A stretch of 64,000 nt of DNA, taken from positions 980,636-1,044,635 of the forward strand of contig NZ_RJJE01000017.1 in NCBI RefSeq assembly GCF_003721565.1. The letters are read 5' to 3'. A model generated the notes under the pieces. The model had not been told where the DNA came from and did no database searches. It saw nothing but the letters and a program-made list of their open reading frames with translations. Each line of letters starts with the position of its first letter. Position 1 is the first letter of the stretch. The position numbers and the translations under genes were made by a program. Shown one piece after another: positions 18,707 through 26,788 of the stretch. This DNA is from Rufibacter immobilis. Its GTDB lineage: Bacteria > Bacteroidota > Bacteroidia > Cytophagales > Hymenobacteraceae.

Positions 18707-18753
18707 TTTGCGTTTAGGGGCTGTTTTTGGAAAAACGGCCCCTAAACGCAAAC
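18707..18753. repeat. interspersed palindrome with flanking pairing
   Basis: Core GCGTTTAGGGGCTGTTTTT / AAAAACGGCCCCTAAACGC at 18710-18749. Flanking TTT/AAA extend the stem. It begins just after the stop of receptor copy 1. Confidence 0.85.
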
Positions 18754-18826
18754 GGTCAGATCCTGCAAAGCCCTGCGCCTGCCCCTCTTCCAGCACCGGA
18801 AAAAATATTTTAAAATAAATGCAACA

Positions 18827-18862
18827 GTACCTTGTGTTACATAGTACCTTCTAATATATTTG
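18827..18862 (+). promoter_or_regulatory. promoter overlapping a GTAC-ended operator-like site
   Basis: TTG (18832-18834), 20 bp, then TATATTTG (18855-18862): a complete Bacteroidota promoter. The -33 box lies inside GTACCTTGTGTTACATAGTAC (18827-18847), an imperfect dyad repeated at 19069-19089. From memory such sites resemble targets of PadR-type regulators; none is encoded in the window. Confidence 0.6.
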
Positions 18863-18900
18863 TTCCATCAACAGTAACCCATCACCTAATTACTATCCCT

Positions 18901-19050
18901 ATGGAAAATCACCTTCTCCTTCAGCTCTTCCTCCAGATCGTCTTGATCCTAGGCACTTTCACCATTGGGGTATTCGGGTATGTTCTCCTGTCTTCCCGCG
19001 TGGGCAAGAAAGCTCGTACCGGCACAGAATTGCCTCTCCGTTTCCTCTAG
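18901..19050 (+). CDS. micro-protein with one membrane segment
   Basis: A 49-residue frame, MENHLLLQLFLQIVLILGTF..., with one long hydrophobic stretch (residues 4-31) and a basic tail ending RVGKKARTGTELPLRFL. It matches no family I know. Support for reality comes from the complete promoter and operator-like site about 40 bp upstream and from an ATG at a plausible distance. It lies between the two receptor paralogues and is transcribed in the same direction. It may be a small membrane protein or a leader for the downstream receptor. Confidence 0.5.
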   Translation: MENHLLLQLFLQIVLILGTFTIGVFGYVLLSSRVGKKARTGTELPLRFL

Positions 19051-19068
19051 GGCTTTTTTTTTGCCAGT

Positions 19069-19089
19069 GTACCTTGCATTACATAGTAC
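19069..19089 (+). promoter_or_regulatory. operator-like repeat upstream of receptor copy 2
   Basis: GTACCTTGCATTACATAGTAC differs from the site at 18827-18847 at two positions. It ends 35 bp before the ATG at 19125. No TAnnTTTG stands at the expected spacing, so it may be an operator only. Confidence 0.5.
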
Positions 19090-19124
19090 TATAAACATCA
19101 TCTACCACAAAAATCCATACAGTT

Positions 19125-21569
19125 ATGAAAAAGATGTACAACTTCCTCCTGCTACTGGCCGCTCTGGCTTTTCTTACCCAGGCGGCTCTAGGCCAAACCA
19201 ACACCGGTACCCTCACCGGCCTGGTAGTAGATGAAAAAGGCGAACCGCTCAGCTACGGCACCGTCGCCTTATTGAAAGCCGCAGACAAATCTGTGCTTAC
19301 CGGTACAGCCATTGAGTTAGACGGCAGATTCAACCTCAAAACCCCCGCCCCCGGAACGTATCTGCTGCGCATCAGTGCCATGGGCTTCACCAATCAGGAC
19401 CTGGCTCCCTTTGAGGTTACCGCTGCCGGGTTTACCCGTGATTTCGGAAAAATCGCCCTGAAACAGGATTCCAAGGTGCTCAAAGAGGTGACCGTGCAGA
19501 ACTTGCGCCCCAGCGTAGATGTGCAGGCCGATAAAATGGTGGTAAGCGTGGAAGGTACCGCCATGGCCGCCGGCAACACTGCCTATGACGTGCTGGCTAA
19601 GTCGCCGGGGGTGTGGGTAGACCAGGACGGGAATATCCAGCTGAACGGAAAGCAGGGCGTGAAAGTGATGATTGATGGAAAATTAACCTACTTGGATGGA
19701 AAACAACTACAAACCATGTTGCAGGGCATGCCTGCCGATAACCTTAAAAACCTGGAGATTATCGCGAACCCATCGGCTAAATATGACGCTGAGGGAACCG
19801 GGGGCATCATTAATATCAACCTGAAGAAAAACAACCTGGACAGCCTAAACGGCAGCGTGTACGGCGGTTACCAGAACAATACCAAAAGCGGCGGTAACGG
19901 TGGCCTCAACCTGAATCTGAAGCAGGGTAAATGGAGTTCGTTTGCCACCGTAGACCTGGCCCAGCGCCCGCGCAAGAGAACCTTTACCATGGACCGCGTT
20001 TTTGACAATGAAGGCACCAACTCCTTCCTGAACCAGTCTGGGAAAGAAGAAGGCAGTTCGTTTTCCCCTTCAGTGCGCGTGGGCACAGACTATGACCTGA
20101 ACAAAAACCACAGCCTGGGGGGCTCCGTGAGCTTGTCTAAAACCAACTCCAACTCAGGCGTTAGCACCAACTCCAGTGAAGAAGACCCCAGAAAAGAAGG
20201 GATGGTGTTTAACCAGACCACCACGCACAACAGGCAACGGTACAATGGTGCCTCCTTTAACGTGCACTACACCGGCACACTGGACACCCTGGGCACCACC
20301 CTTTCCGCAGATGTGGACGTGGTGCGCATCAAAGACAACACGCCCAGCGATTTTTTTAACCTGAAAACCTTCGCCTTTAAACCCTGCACGGAGAGAGACT
20401 ATTTTGAAACCCTTAACCCCACCTCATACCAGATCTATTCAGGCAAAGTAGATTACGCCCGGCCAATGCCCTCCATCAAAGGGAAATTGGAACTGGGGGC
20501 CAAAGCCAGCTACGTGGAGTCTGATAACCAGATAGATTTTTACACGCTGGAGAATGGAGTGCGGGTGCCGCACACGTTACGCAAAGGCGACCACTTTATC
20601 TATGACGAGAAGATTCTGGCGGGTTACACCAACTTCAGCGCCAGCCTGAGCCCTAAATTCACTTTACAGGCCGGTCTGCGGGCCGAATACACCAATTCTG
20701 AGGGAAATTCCATCCCCAATAATAAAGTGACGCCCCGCTCCTACCTGGACTGGTTCCCCAGCGTGTTTGTGCAGCAGAAAGTGTCTGAGAACTACATGGT
20801 CAGCTATAACTACAGCCGCCGCATCTTCCGGCCCCGCTACAGCAACCTGAACCCGTTCCGGTTCTACATTGACGCCAACACCTACGCTGAGGGTAATCCA
20901 TATCTGAAACCGGAGTACACCAACTCTTTCCAGGTCACCCAAACGTTCTGGAAGAACTACAACCTGATTCTGGGCTATGCGCACACCAAAGACGATATCT
21001 CAGAGGTGCCTTATTTCTACCCAGCCGAGAACGTGATGGTGTTCAGACAAAGCAATGTGGAGAGCGCCACCACCAACGCCACCTTGGTAGTGCCGGTAAC
21101 TGTTACCTCCAAGTGGAACATGAACAACAACGTGACGGTGGCTTACCAGGAATTTCAGACGTTGGTGAATGATAAAATTATTGAAAACGCCCAAACCTTG
21201 TTCATGGCCCAGACCAACCACAACATTTTGTTGCCCCATGGCTTTAAAGCCGAAGTGAACGGTACGTACCGAGGCAAAGGGGTATTCAACGTCTACAAAA
21301 CAGATCCGGCGGGTTGGGTAGATGTGGCCATTAAACGCTCCTTCTTAAAAGAGAAACTGGATGTGAACCTGGCCTTTACAGATATCTTCCGGACCCAGAA
21401 AATGCAGGGTATTTCCATTGTGAACGGGAACACAAACAAAATAGACATGTACCACTTCAACCAGAGCGTGCGCCTGAACCTGCGCTACCGCTTTAACAAA
21501 GGGGAGAAATTTGAGATGAAGCGCCGCAACTCTAATTTGGAGGAAGTAAACCGGGCCGGCGGAAATTAA
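19125..21569 (+). CDS. TonB-dependent receptor-like outer-membrane beta-barrel protein (copy 2)
   Basis: 814 residues, exactly the length of copy 1 and similar throughout. It has a signal peptide MKKMYNFLLLLAALAFLTQAALGQ, a carboxypeptidase-like domain (GLVVDEKGEPLSYGTVALL), the plug block SPGVWVDQDGNIQLNGKQGVKVMIDGKLTYLDGKQLQTMLQGMPADNL, barrel strands such as NYSRRIFRPRYSNLNPFRFYID, and the C-terminal LRYRFNKGEKFEMKRRNSNLEEVNRAGGN that mirrors copy 1. The plug and the last strands are closest, and the extracellular loops differ most. That fits divergence in ligand after duplication. A terminator hairpin follows at 21636. Confidence 0.88.
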   Translation: MKKMYNFLLLLAALAFLTQAALGQTNTGTLTGLVVDEKGEPLSYGTVALLKAADKSVLTGTAIELDGRFNLKTPAPGTYLLRISAMGFTNQDLAPFEVTAAGFTRDFGKIALKQDSKVLKEVTVQNLRPSVDVQADKMVVSVEGTAMAAGNTAYDVLAKSPGVWVDQDGNIQLNGKQGVKVMIDGKLTYLDGKQLQTMLQGMPADNLKNLEIIANPSAKYDAEGTGGIININLKKNNLDSLNGSVYGGYQNNTKSGGNGGLNLNLKQGKWSSFATVDLAQRPRKRTFTMDRVFDNEGTNSFLNQSGKEEGSSFSPSVRVGTDYDLNKNHSLGGSVSLSKTNSNSGVSTNSSEEDPRKEGMVFNQTTTHNRQRYNGASFNVHYTGTLDTLGTTLSADVDVVRIKDNTPSDFFNLKTFAFKPCTERDYFETLNPTSYQIYSGKVDYARPMPSIKGKLELGAKASYVESDNQIDFYTLENGVRVPHTLRKGDHFIYDEKILAGYTNFSASLSPKFTLQAGLRAEYTNSEGNSIPNNKVTPRSYLDWFPSVFVQQKVSENYMVSYNYSRRIFRPRYSNLNPFRFYIDANTYAEGNPYLKPEYTNSFQVTQTFWKNYNLILGYAHTKDDISEVPYFYPAENVMVFRQSNVESATTNATLVVPVTVTSKWNMNNNVTVAYQEFQTLVNDKIIENAQTLFMAQTNHNILLPHGFKAEVNGTYRGKGVFNVYKTDPAGWVDVAIKRSFLKEKLDVNLAFTDIFRTQKMQGISIVNGNTNKIDMYHFNQSVRLNLRYRFNKGEKFEMKRRNSNLEEVNRAGGN

Positions 21570-21635
21570 TCTCCTGGGCAAGACAACTTTCTTAAGCTTA
21601 CCATTAATTTTCTTAAATTGGAGCCCTAACAGATG

Positions 21636-21676
21636 ATCAGGGGCAGCGCAAGGTGTCGCGGCCCCTGATTGATTTT
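21636..21676 (+). terminator. terminator of receptor copy 2
   Basis: ATCAGGGGC ... GCCCCTGAT stem with a 16-18 base loop, followed by TGATTTTT. Confidence 0.65.
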
Positions 21677-21697
21677 TACCATTCTTAACTTTTGACT

Positions 21698-22342
21698 GTG
21701 AGCATTTCAAAAAAGCTTGTGCTGCTATCTGTACTAGCAGCTTCTTTCGCCGCCTGCAAAAACGAACAGGCCTCTACCCCAACCCCTGCCGCCAAAACGG
21801 AGACTGCCGCTGAGACCACGGCTGGTGCTGAGGAGTCTGCTCCGGCCCCCGCGGCGGCCGTTGCCCCAGAGATTGTCTACGTCAACTCAGACTCGCTTCT
21901 CAACAGATACCAGTACTTCAAAGACGTGAAAGCCAGACTGGAAGCGAAAGGCAAACGGATGGAGAATGACCTGCGCACCAAAGCCACAAGTTTCCAGCGC
22001 GAGGTAGAGCAATACAGACAAGCCGCCAACGGAATGGGCCAGGAACAACGTGCCACTACAGAACAGCGCCTGGCTCAGAAAGAGCAGCAGTTAGCTGCCC
22101 AGCAGCAAAACTCGGCTAACCAGCTGGCCAAGGACGAGAACGACGAGATGAAGAAAATCTACGAGAAAGTAGAAGCGCACCTTAAAAAGATCAGTGCCGA
22201 GAAAGGATATAAAATGGTGTTAACCTATACCCGCGGCAACAGCGCCATTCTGTACGGAGACGCTTCCCTTGACATCACCGAAGAGGCATTGAAAGGCCTT
22301 AACCAGGAATACAAAGACAGCAAAGCCAACGCGAAGAAGTAA
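21698..22342 (+). CDS. OmpH/Skp family outer-membrane chaperone, lipoprotein
   Basis: 214 residues with a lipoprotein signal (LVLLSVLAASFAAC, Cys near residue 18), an Ala/Pro/Thr/Glu-rich linker, then the OmpH domain: EIVYVNSDSLLNRYQYFKDVKARLEAKGKRMENDLRTKATSFQREVEQY, a long Gln-rich coiled coil, and a C-terminal MVLTYTRGNSAILYGDASLDITEEALKGLNQEY. Skp-like chaperones hold unfolded outer-membrane proteins in the periplasm; lipid anchoring is common in Bacteroidota members. There is no ATG start: the choice is GTG at 21698 or TTG at 21692. A TAACTTTTG directly upstream resembles a -7 element, as with the porin gene, so the leader may be absent or very short. Confidence 0.85.
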   Translation: MSISKKLVLLSVLAASFAACKNEQASTPTPAAKTETAAETTAGAEESAPAPAAAVAPEIVYVNSDSLLNRYQYFKDVKARLEAKGKRMENDLRTKATSFQREVEQYRQAANGMGQEQRATTEQRLAQKEQQLAAQQQNSANQLAKDENDEMKKIYEKVEAHLKKISAEKGYKMVLTYTRGNSAILYGDASLDITEEALKGLNQEYKDSKANAKK

Positions 22343-22366
22343 TTTAATTTCTTCATCTATAGGATT

Positions 22367-22397
22367 AAAAGCCTGGCCCATAAAGCCAGGCTTTTCT
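22367..22397. terminator. bidirectional terminator
   Basis: AAAAGCCTGGC / GCCAGGCTTTT with a short loop, between the convergent OmpH-like and CLC genes. Confidence 0.85.
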
Positions 22398-22416
22398 GTT
22401 GAAGGCTAGAATAGTT

Positions 22417-23718
22417 TTACTTTTTTTCTGATAGTCTTTGCCCAGTCTCTCTCATGGAGAAGGGGTTCTTACTGTTCCCAATGATCTGCGACCCATAGAT
22501 GCCGGTATGGCCTGAGAAAAGATAGGCCACCACGCAAGCCATGGCCGCGTACACGCCACTAGGGGCTCCAAACAGCTCTATGGCCATCAAAGTACAGGCC
22601 AGAGGTGTGTTGGCCGCTCCCGCAAATACGGCCACAAAACCCATACCCACCAGCAACTCCAGTGGCAACGGCAACCACGGAGAAAGCGCATTCCCCAAGG
22701 TAGCCCCTATGAAAAAGAGCGGAGTCACTTCTCCCCCTTTAAAGCCGCAGCCCAGAGTGAGGGCCGTCAAAGCAATTTTTATGAGGAAATCATAAGGAGG
22801 AAGTGGAGTTTCAAAGGCAGCCACAATAGTAGGAATCCCCAGTCCTATGTATTTTGTGGTACCTAACAGTACAATACAAACCAGCAGCAGCCCTCCGCCA
22901 AGGGCCGGTCTCAGCGGCGCGTATAGCACCTGCTTTTGGAAGAAAGCGGCCACATTGTGGGATGCCCAGGAAAAAATACGTGCTGCCAGGGCAAAACAAA
23001 TTCCGGCAAGCAAAGTGGCCCCAAACGTCCAAACAGTTAAGGCCGGCACTTCAATAGTTGGGTAGAGGGTATGCTCCACGCCCCAGGCAGTAGCGACACC
23101 ATCAGCAATAATGGCCGCCAATAAGGCCGGCACCAACGCCTGATACCTGATTTTACCTATCGTAGAAAATTCCAGGGCAAACACCGTACCCGCCAGCGGC
23201 GTCCCGAAAACGGAGGCAAAGCCAGCGCTCACGCCGCAGATCAACAAAGTTCTTCGGTCTCTAGGCCGTAGCCTAAGTAGTTTCGTTAACTGGTCGGCTA
23301 AGGCTCCACCCATTTGGGCGGCGGTTCCCTCCCGCCCCGCTGAGCCCCCCACCAGATGCGTGATAAGCGTGCAACCCAACACCAGCGGCGCCATTACCCA
23401 CGGCAGCAGGTGCCTTGTAGGCTTCTGGATTTCCTGAATAAGCAGATTATTCCCCGCCGCCGAGGTGGTTCCCCAGGTATGGTATAGCCACCCCACCAGA
23501 AAGCCTCCCGCGGGCAGAAACCAGATGATCCAGGGATCGGCCTCTCTATATTCCGTGACAGCATCTAACAGCACCAGGAACAACGCAGAGGCACTTCCTC
23601 CAATGGCGCCCACCAAAGCACTGATCAAAAGCCAGCGCCCCAGGTACAGTGCCAGTACCACCGGCTGGCGCCGCTGCCCGAATTTTGAAGATAAGTTCTT
23701 GAGAAAAGAAAAAGGCAT
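22417..23718 (-). CDS. CLC-F type fluoride/proton antiporter (voltage-gated chloride channel family)
   Basis: A 433-residue CLC-fold membrane protein with about ten or more hydrophobic helices. GGSAGREGTAAQMGGALADQ is the helix-F region. The usual chloride-filter GSGIP sequence is replaced by AGNNLLI, the variant I associate with the fluoride-exporting CLC-F clade. GFASVFGTPLAGTVFALE and CGFKGGEVTPLFFIGATLGNALSP are further family blocks. The decisive context is a fluoride-riboswitch sequence in the 5' leader (23768-23832), which independently predicts a fluoride exporter. AGGAG lies 8 bp before the ATG. The transport substrate is thus inferred from two lines of evidence, the filter sequence and the riboswitch. 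Confidence 0.9.
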   Translation of the reverse strand: MPFSFLKNLSSKFGQRRQPVVLALYLGRWLLISALVGAIGGSASALFLVLLDAVTEYREADPWIIWFLPAGGFLVGWLYHTWGTTSAAGNNLLIQEIQKPTRHLLPWVMAPLVLGCTLITHLVGGSAGREGTAAQMGGALADQLTKLLRLRPRDRRTLLICGVSAGFASVFGTPLAGTVFALEFSTIGKIRYQALVPALLAAIIADGVATAWGVEHTLYPTIEVPALTVWTFGATLLAGICFALAARIFSWASHNVAAFFQKQVLYAPLRPALGGGLLLVCIVLLGTTKYIGLGIPTIVAAFETPLPPYDFLIKIALTALTLGCGFKGGEVTPLFFIGATLGNALSPWLPLPLELLVGMGFVAVFAGAANTPLACTLMAIELFGAPSGVYAAMACVVAYLFSGHTGIYGSQIIGNSKNPFSMRETGQRLSEKK

Positions 23719-23729
23719 AACTACTCCTC

Positions 23730-23770
23730 TTGATGTAACATCAATGGCACATTATCACTCTGATAATGCC
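23730..23770 (-). promoter_or_regulatory. expression platform of the fluoride riboswitch
   Basis: On the minus strand two hairpins follow the aptamer: GGCATTATCA / TGATAATGTGCC, then TTGATGT / ACATCAA. The second ends immediately before the AGAGGAG ribosome-binding site, so control of translation initiation or attenuation is possible. The mechanism is inferred. Confidence 0.55.
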
Positions 23771-23832
23771 GAAGCAGGAGTCATCAGCCTACAGGAAAGG
23801 CGGTTTATAACAGGTGGTACCCCATCACCCTA
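23768..23832 (-). ncRNA. fluoride (crcB) riboswitch aptamer
   Basis: Read on the minus strand: GGGTGATGGGGTACCACC, then AAACCGCC, then GGCTGATGACTCCTGC, in that order and spacing. These are the conserved blocks of the crcB/fluoride riboswitch: the GGNGATGG start, the CCGCC pseudoknot partner and the GCTGATGRCTCCT end. A promoter lies just upstream at 23841-23871 and a CLC-F gene downstream. A covariance-model search with the Rfam crcB family would settle it; I could not run one. Confidence 0.9.
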
Positions 23833-23840
23833 AGCATTGA

Positions 23841-23871
23841 CAAAGGTAAAAGAAGAAAGATTAAGACTCAA
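23841..23871 (-). promoter_or_regulatory. promoter of the riboswitch-CLC-F unit
   Basis: On the minus strand TTG, 20 bp, TACCTTTG: the full Bacteroidota primary-sigma consensus. It puts the transcript start just ahead of the aptamer. Confidence 0.8.
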
Positions 23872-23892
23872 GAATCCTTCCGGCTCCCCTTG

Positions 23893-23932
23893 CCGTTTAG
23901 CGGCCGTTATTCCAGAATCTGGCCTAAAACGC
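23893..23932. repeat. interspersed palindrome, degenerate
   Basis: CCGTTTAGCGGCCGTTATTCC with right half GAATCTGGCCTAAAACGC. Confidence 0.65.
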
Positions 23933-23997
23933 AATAGGGTTTACAGGATTGATAGAATCAACTGTTCATAAAAAAAGGAAACCGGCAGCTGCAACTT

Positions 23998-24035
23998 GTT
24001 TTGAGGCTAATTCCAGAAAAACAGCCCCTAATCGC
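23998..24035. repeat. interspersed palindrome, degenerate
   Basis: GTTTTGAGGCTAATTCCAG with right arm AAAAACAGCCCCTAATCGC. It lies 6 bp from the stop of the ABC permease gene. Confidence 0.65.
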
Positions 24036-24041
24036 AAAATA

Positions 24042-25274
24042 CTATTCGTAACGGAGCGATTCAATGGGGTCTAATTTGGAAGCTTTGTAGGCGGGGTAGT
24101 AACCCGAGAACAAACCCACACTCACGCAGATGATCATGCCCACCAGCATCCAGAGCCACGGTACGAAGAACTCGCCCTGCCCAATGAGAATGGCAATGCC
24201 GTTGCCCATCAGCACCCCCAAAATGATGCCCGCAATACCGCCCAATACACAGATCACGATGGCCTCAATCAAAAACTGCTGCCGTATCTGGTGAATGGTG
24301 GCGCCCAAGGCTTTCCGGATCCCAATTTCGCGGGTACGCTCCGTTACGCTCACCATCATGATGTTCATGAGCCCGATGGAGGCGCCCAACAGCGTGATGA
24401 AACCCACCAGGAAACCACCAGTCTTCAGGTAGCCCGTGATCTTGTTCAGGGTCTGCTCCACAGAGTCACTGCGGGTTATCTCAAAGGAATCTTCCTGGCC
24501 CAAACGGTCTTGGCGCACCTTGCGCATAATGCCGGTGGCTTCCTCCATGGCGTAGGCAAGGCTGGTGTTGTTCAGGATCGCGGATTTGATTTGGAACGTC
24601 AACGGCGACGGGGTAGGAATCTGCGTGGCTGTCTCCAGCGGAATAATGATCTGGCGGTTGCTGCCGCCGCCACCCAATCCGCCGCCTTCGCTCTTGATTC
24701 TGCCAATCACTTTGAACCGGCGGCCCAGCAGCACCATGCTTTTGCCTTCGGGATTCTGCTTGGGGAAGAGTTTACCGGCTACTTCCTGGCCAATGATGGC
24801 TACCGGGGCTCCGCTTTCCAACTCCAGAGTGGAGAAGGGCCGTCCCTGCTCCAGGTCATAATTCTCGTTTACCAGAAAATTCTCATCACCGCCCACCACG
24901 CTCATGTTGGGATTGGTTTTGATATTGCCCGCTTTCACGGAGGCGGCCCCGCTGACCTGCGTGCTGATGCTCACCCGGGCCTTCTCGCTCATGAGCTCTT
25001 TGTACTGCTTGGCCTGGAACTCCGTAATGTCTGGGTACACTTTGCTCTGCCGGCCGCCCCGTCCGCCGCCGTCCCACTTCTTCTCAATATCAAACGAATT
25101 GGCCCCCAACGTAGAGAAAGTGCTGGAAACCGAATACTTGATTCCCTCAATAGCCGTTAAGATACCCACCAGGGACATAATCCCGATGGAGATGATCAGG
25201 GCGGTGAGCACCGTACGGAGCAAATTGCTTTTGATGGAGCGGAAACCTTCTTTGGTATTTTCTATGAAGTTCAT
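24042..25274 (-). CDS. ABC transporter permease, MacB/FtsX-like
   Basis: 410 residues: an N-terminal transmembrane helix ([28 protein letters not shown]), a MacB-type periplasmic core domain of about 220 residues ([36 protein letters not shown]), then three C-terminal helices with the FtsX signature [23 protein letters not shown] and a terminal [21 protein letters not shown]. Such permeases pair with a LolD/MacB-like ATPase and act mechanically on envelope substrates. No ATPase gene is adjacent within the window, which is slightly unusual, so its partner is encoded elsewhere. Confidence 0.92.
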   Translation of the reverse strand: MNFIENTKEGFRSIKSNLLRTVLTALIISIGIMSLVGILTAIEGIKYSVSSTFSTLGANSFDIEKKWDGGGRGGRQSKVYPDITEFQAKQYKELMSEKARVSISTQVSGAASVKAGNIKTNPNMSVVGGDENFLVNENYDLEQGRPFSTLELESGAPVAIIGQEVAGKLFPKQNPEGKSMVLLGRRFKVIGRIKSEGGGLGGGGSNRQIIIPLETATQIPTPSPLTFQIKSAILNNTSLAYAMEEATGIMRKVRQDRLGQEDSFEITRSDSVEQTLNKITGYLKTGGFLVGFITLLGASIGLMNIMMVSVTERTREIGIRKALGATIHQIRQQFLIEAIVICVLGGIAGIILGVLMGNGIAILIGQGEFFVPWLWMLVGMIICVSVGLFSGYYPAYKASKLDPIESLRYE

Positions 25275-25402
25275 GTTTTTCTAGGAACCAGTACCGGAAC
25301 AGACTATCTGTCGTAAGAAAGTGTGTTTTCTTACTTGCATAAAAGTAATGGTTTTCCCGTTTATTGCCCGTTTTTCTTACATTCGTTTCAAACTAACTGT
25401 GC

Positions 25403-26674
25403 ATGAAGACTTTGCCCCGGATTTTATTTCTTCTGCTGGCTTTGGTTCTGGTGGCTCCGGCCAGCTGGGCTTCTTACCTGCTCCTGCCCATGGACCAGAA
25501 CCAGAAGAACCACCTCAAGGCCTATGGACTAGCGTATTGGTCGCTCCAGCGCCAGGCCGAGGTGGAATGGCTCCTCAATTACAAGGGCGGTGCTTTCGCC
25601 ATGAAACATGCCCCAGAACTGGAGAACGAACTGGTGGTGCGCGGCATCAGCTACCAGACCATTTCAGACGCGCAGTACAGCCAGATCCTCTCAGAGATAG
25701 CCGCCCCCGAGTCTAACATGGACGTGATGAAGCTGGAGAAAGCGCCCAAGATTGCGGTGTATTCCCCCAAATCCAAGCAACCCTGGGACGATGCCGTGAC
25801 GCTGGTGCTGACCTACGCTGAGATACCGTATGACATTGTCTATGACCCCGATATCCTGGAGGACAAATTACCCAAGTACGATTGGCTTCACCTGCACCAC
25901 GAAGATTTCACGGGCCAGCAAGGGAAGTTCTACGCCGCCTTCCGGAACGCGCCCTGGTACCTGGACCAGAAGCGGGAATCTGAGGCCATTGCCAAACGCT
26001 TTGGCTTTGGCAGCATTCCCCTGCTTAAGAGCGCGGTGGTGCAGCGCATCAGGGATTTCTGCGCGGGCGGGGGTTTCATGTTTGCCATGTGCTCCGCCAC
26101 TGATACCTATGACATCGCCTTGGCCGCCGTGGGGGTAGACATCACCGAAACCATGTTTGATGGTGATCCCTCAGACCCTCAAGCGCAGCAGAAGCTGAAC
26201 TTTGACAACACCTTTGCCTTCAAGGACTTCACCTTGATCCGGGACCCTTATCACCCCGAGTTCTCCAACATAGACAACTCCCAGCTGGAGCGCGGCCTGC
26301 GGGAGCAGAACGATTATTTCCAGCTCTTCACCTACTCGGCTAAATGGGACCCCATCCCCACCATGCTCACCCAGAACCACGAGAAAACCATCAAAGGGTT
26401 CATGGGCCTAACTACCGGTTTCAAGAAACGCCTGATCAAATCTGAAGTGGTGGTGATGGGCGAGAACAAAGCCATAGACGAAGCCCGTTACATTCATGGC
26501 ACCTTCGGGAAAGGCACCTGGACCTTCTACGGCGGCCATGACCCCGAGGACTACCAGCACTTCGTGGAGGAGGAACCCACCGATCTGGCACTTTATCCCA
26601 ACTCGCCCGGCTACCGTCTGATCCTGAACAACATCCTGTTCCCGGCGGCCAAAAAGAAAAAGCAGAAGACGTGA
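25403..26674 (+). CDS. exported protein of the Bacteroidota family often annotated asparagine synthetase B
   Basis: 423 residues starting with a signal peptide (MKTLPRILFLLLALVLVAPASWA). The mature part has KIAVYSPKSKQPWDDAVTLVLTYAEIPYDIVYD and YDWLHLHHEDFTGQQGKFY, and FCAGGGFMFAMCSATDTYDIALAA resembles a glutamine-amidotransferase-like (DJ-1/ThuA-like) nucleophile elbow with a cysteine. GKGTWTFYGGHDPEDYQH follows near the C-terminus. I recall such proteins carrying an asparagine synthetase B label, which the sequence does not support. The exported location makes amide metabolism unlikely. It lies alone between divergent and convergent neighbours. Confidence 0.65.
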   Translation: MKTLPRILFLLLALVLVAPASWASYLLLPMDQNQKNHLKAYGLAYWSLQRQAEVEWLLNYKGGAFAMKHAPELENELVVRGISYQTISDAQYSQILSEIAAPESNMDVMKLEKAPKIAVYSPKSKQPWDDAVTLVLTYAEIPYDIVYDPDILEDKLPKYDWLHLHHEDFTGQQGKFYAAFRNAPWYLDQKRESEAIAKRFGFGSIPLLKSAVVQRIRDFCAGGGFMFAMCSATDTYDIALAAVGVDITETMFDGDPSDPQAQQKLNFDNTFAFKDFTLIRDPYHPEFSNIDNSQLERGLREQNDYFQLFTYSAKWDPIPTMLTQNHEKTIKGFMGLTTGFKKRLIKSEVVVMGENKAIDEARYIHGTFGKGTWTFYGGHDPEDYQHFVEEEPTDLALYPNSPGYRLILNNILFPAAKKKKQKT

Positions 26675-26705
26675 TAGCTTCTGATCAAAGACGTTAGCAA
26701 TCTCA

Positions 26706-26763
26706 AAAAGAGAGGCGTTTAGGGGCTGTTTTTGGAAAAACAGCCCCTAAACGCCTCTCTTTT
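26706..26763. repeat. interspersed palindrome nested in a locus-specific stem (58 bp)
   Basis: Core GCGTTTAGGGGCTGTTTTT / AAAAACAGCCCCTAAACGC at 26715-26754. Outside it AAAAGAGAG (26706-26714) pairs with CTCTCTTTT (26755-26763), giving arms of 28 bp without mismatch around a GG centre. Confidence 0.9.
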
Positions 26764-26788
26764 ATATTCAGGATAATCTGATGCTAAT

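Noticed and set aside
24291-25160. Plus-strand open frame of 289 codons opposite the ABC permease
   Set aside because: Shadow of the MacB-like gene in GC-rich DNA; no family features and no promoter or start signal.
25403-26674. Asparagine synthetase function for the exported protein
   Set aside because: The protein has a signal peptide and lacks the N-terminal Cys amidotransferase and ATP-binding synthetase domains of true AsnB.
26706-26763. Palindromes as ordinary intrinsic terminators
   Set aside because: The T run lies within the stem rather than after it in most copies, and three copies lie inside coding sequence. Some outer stems (26706, 53269) could still act as terminators.
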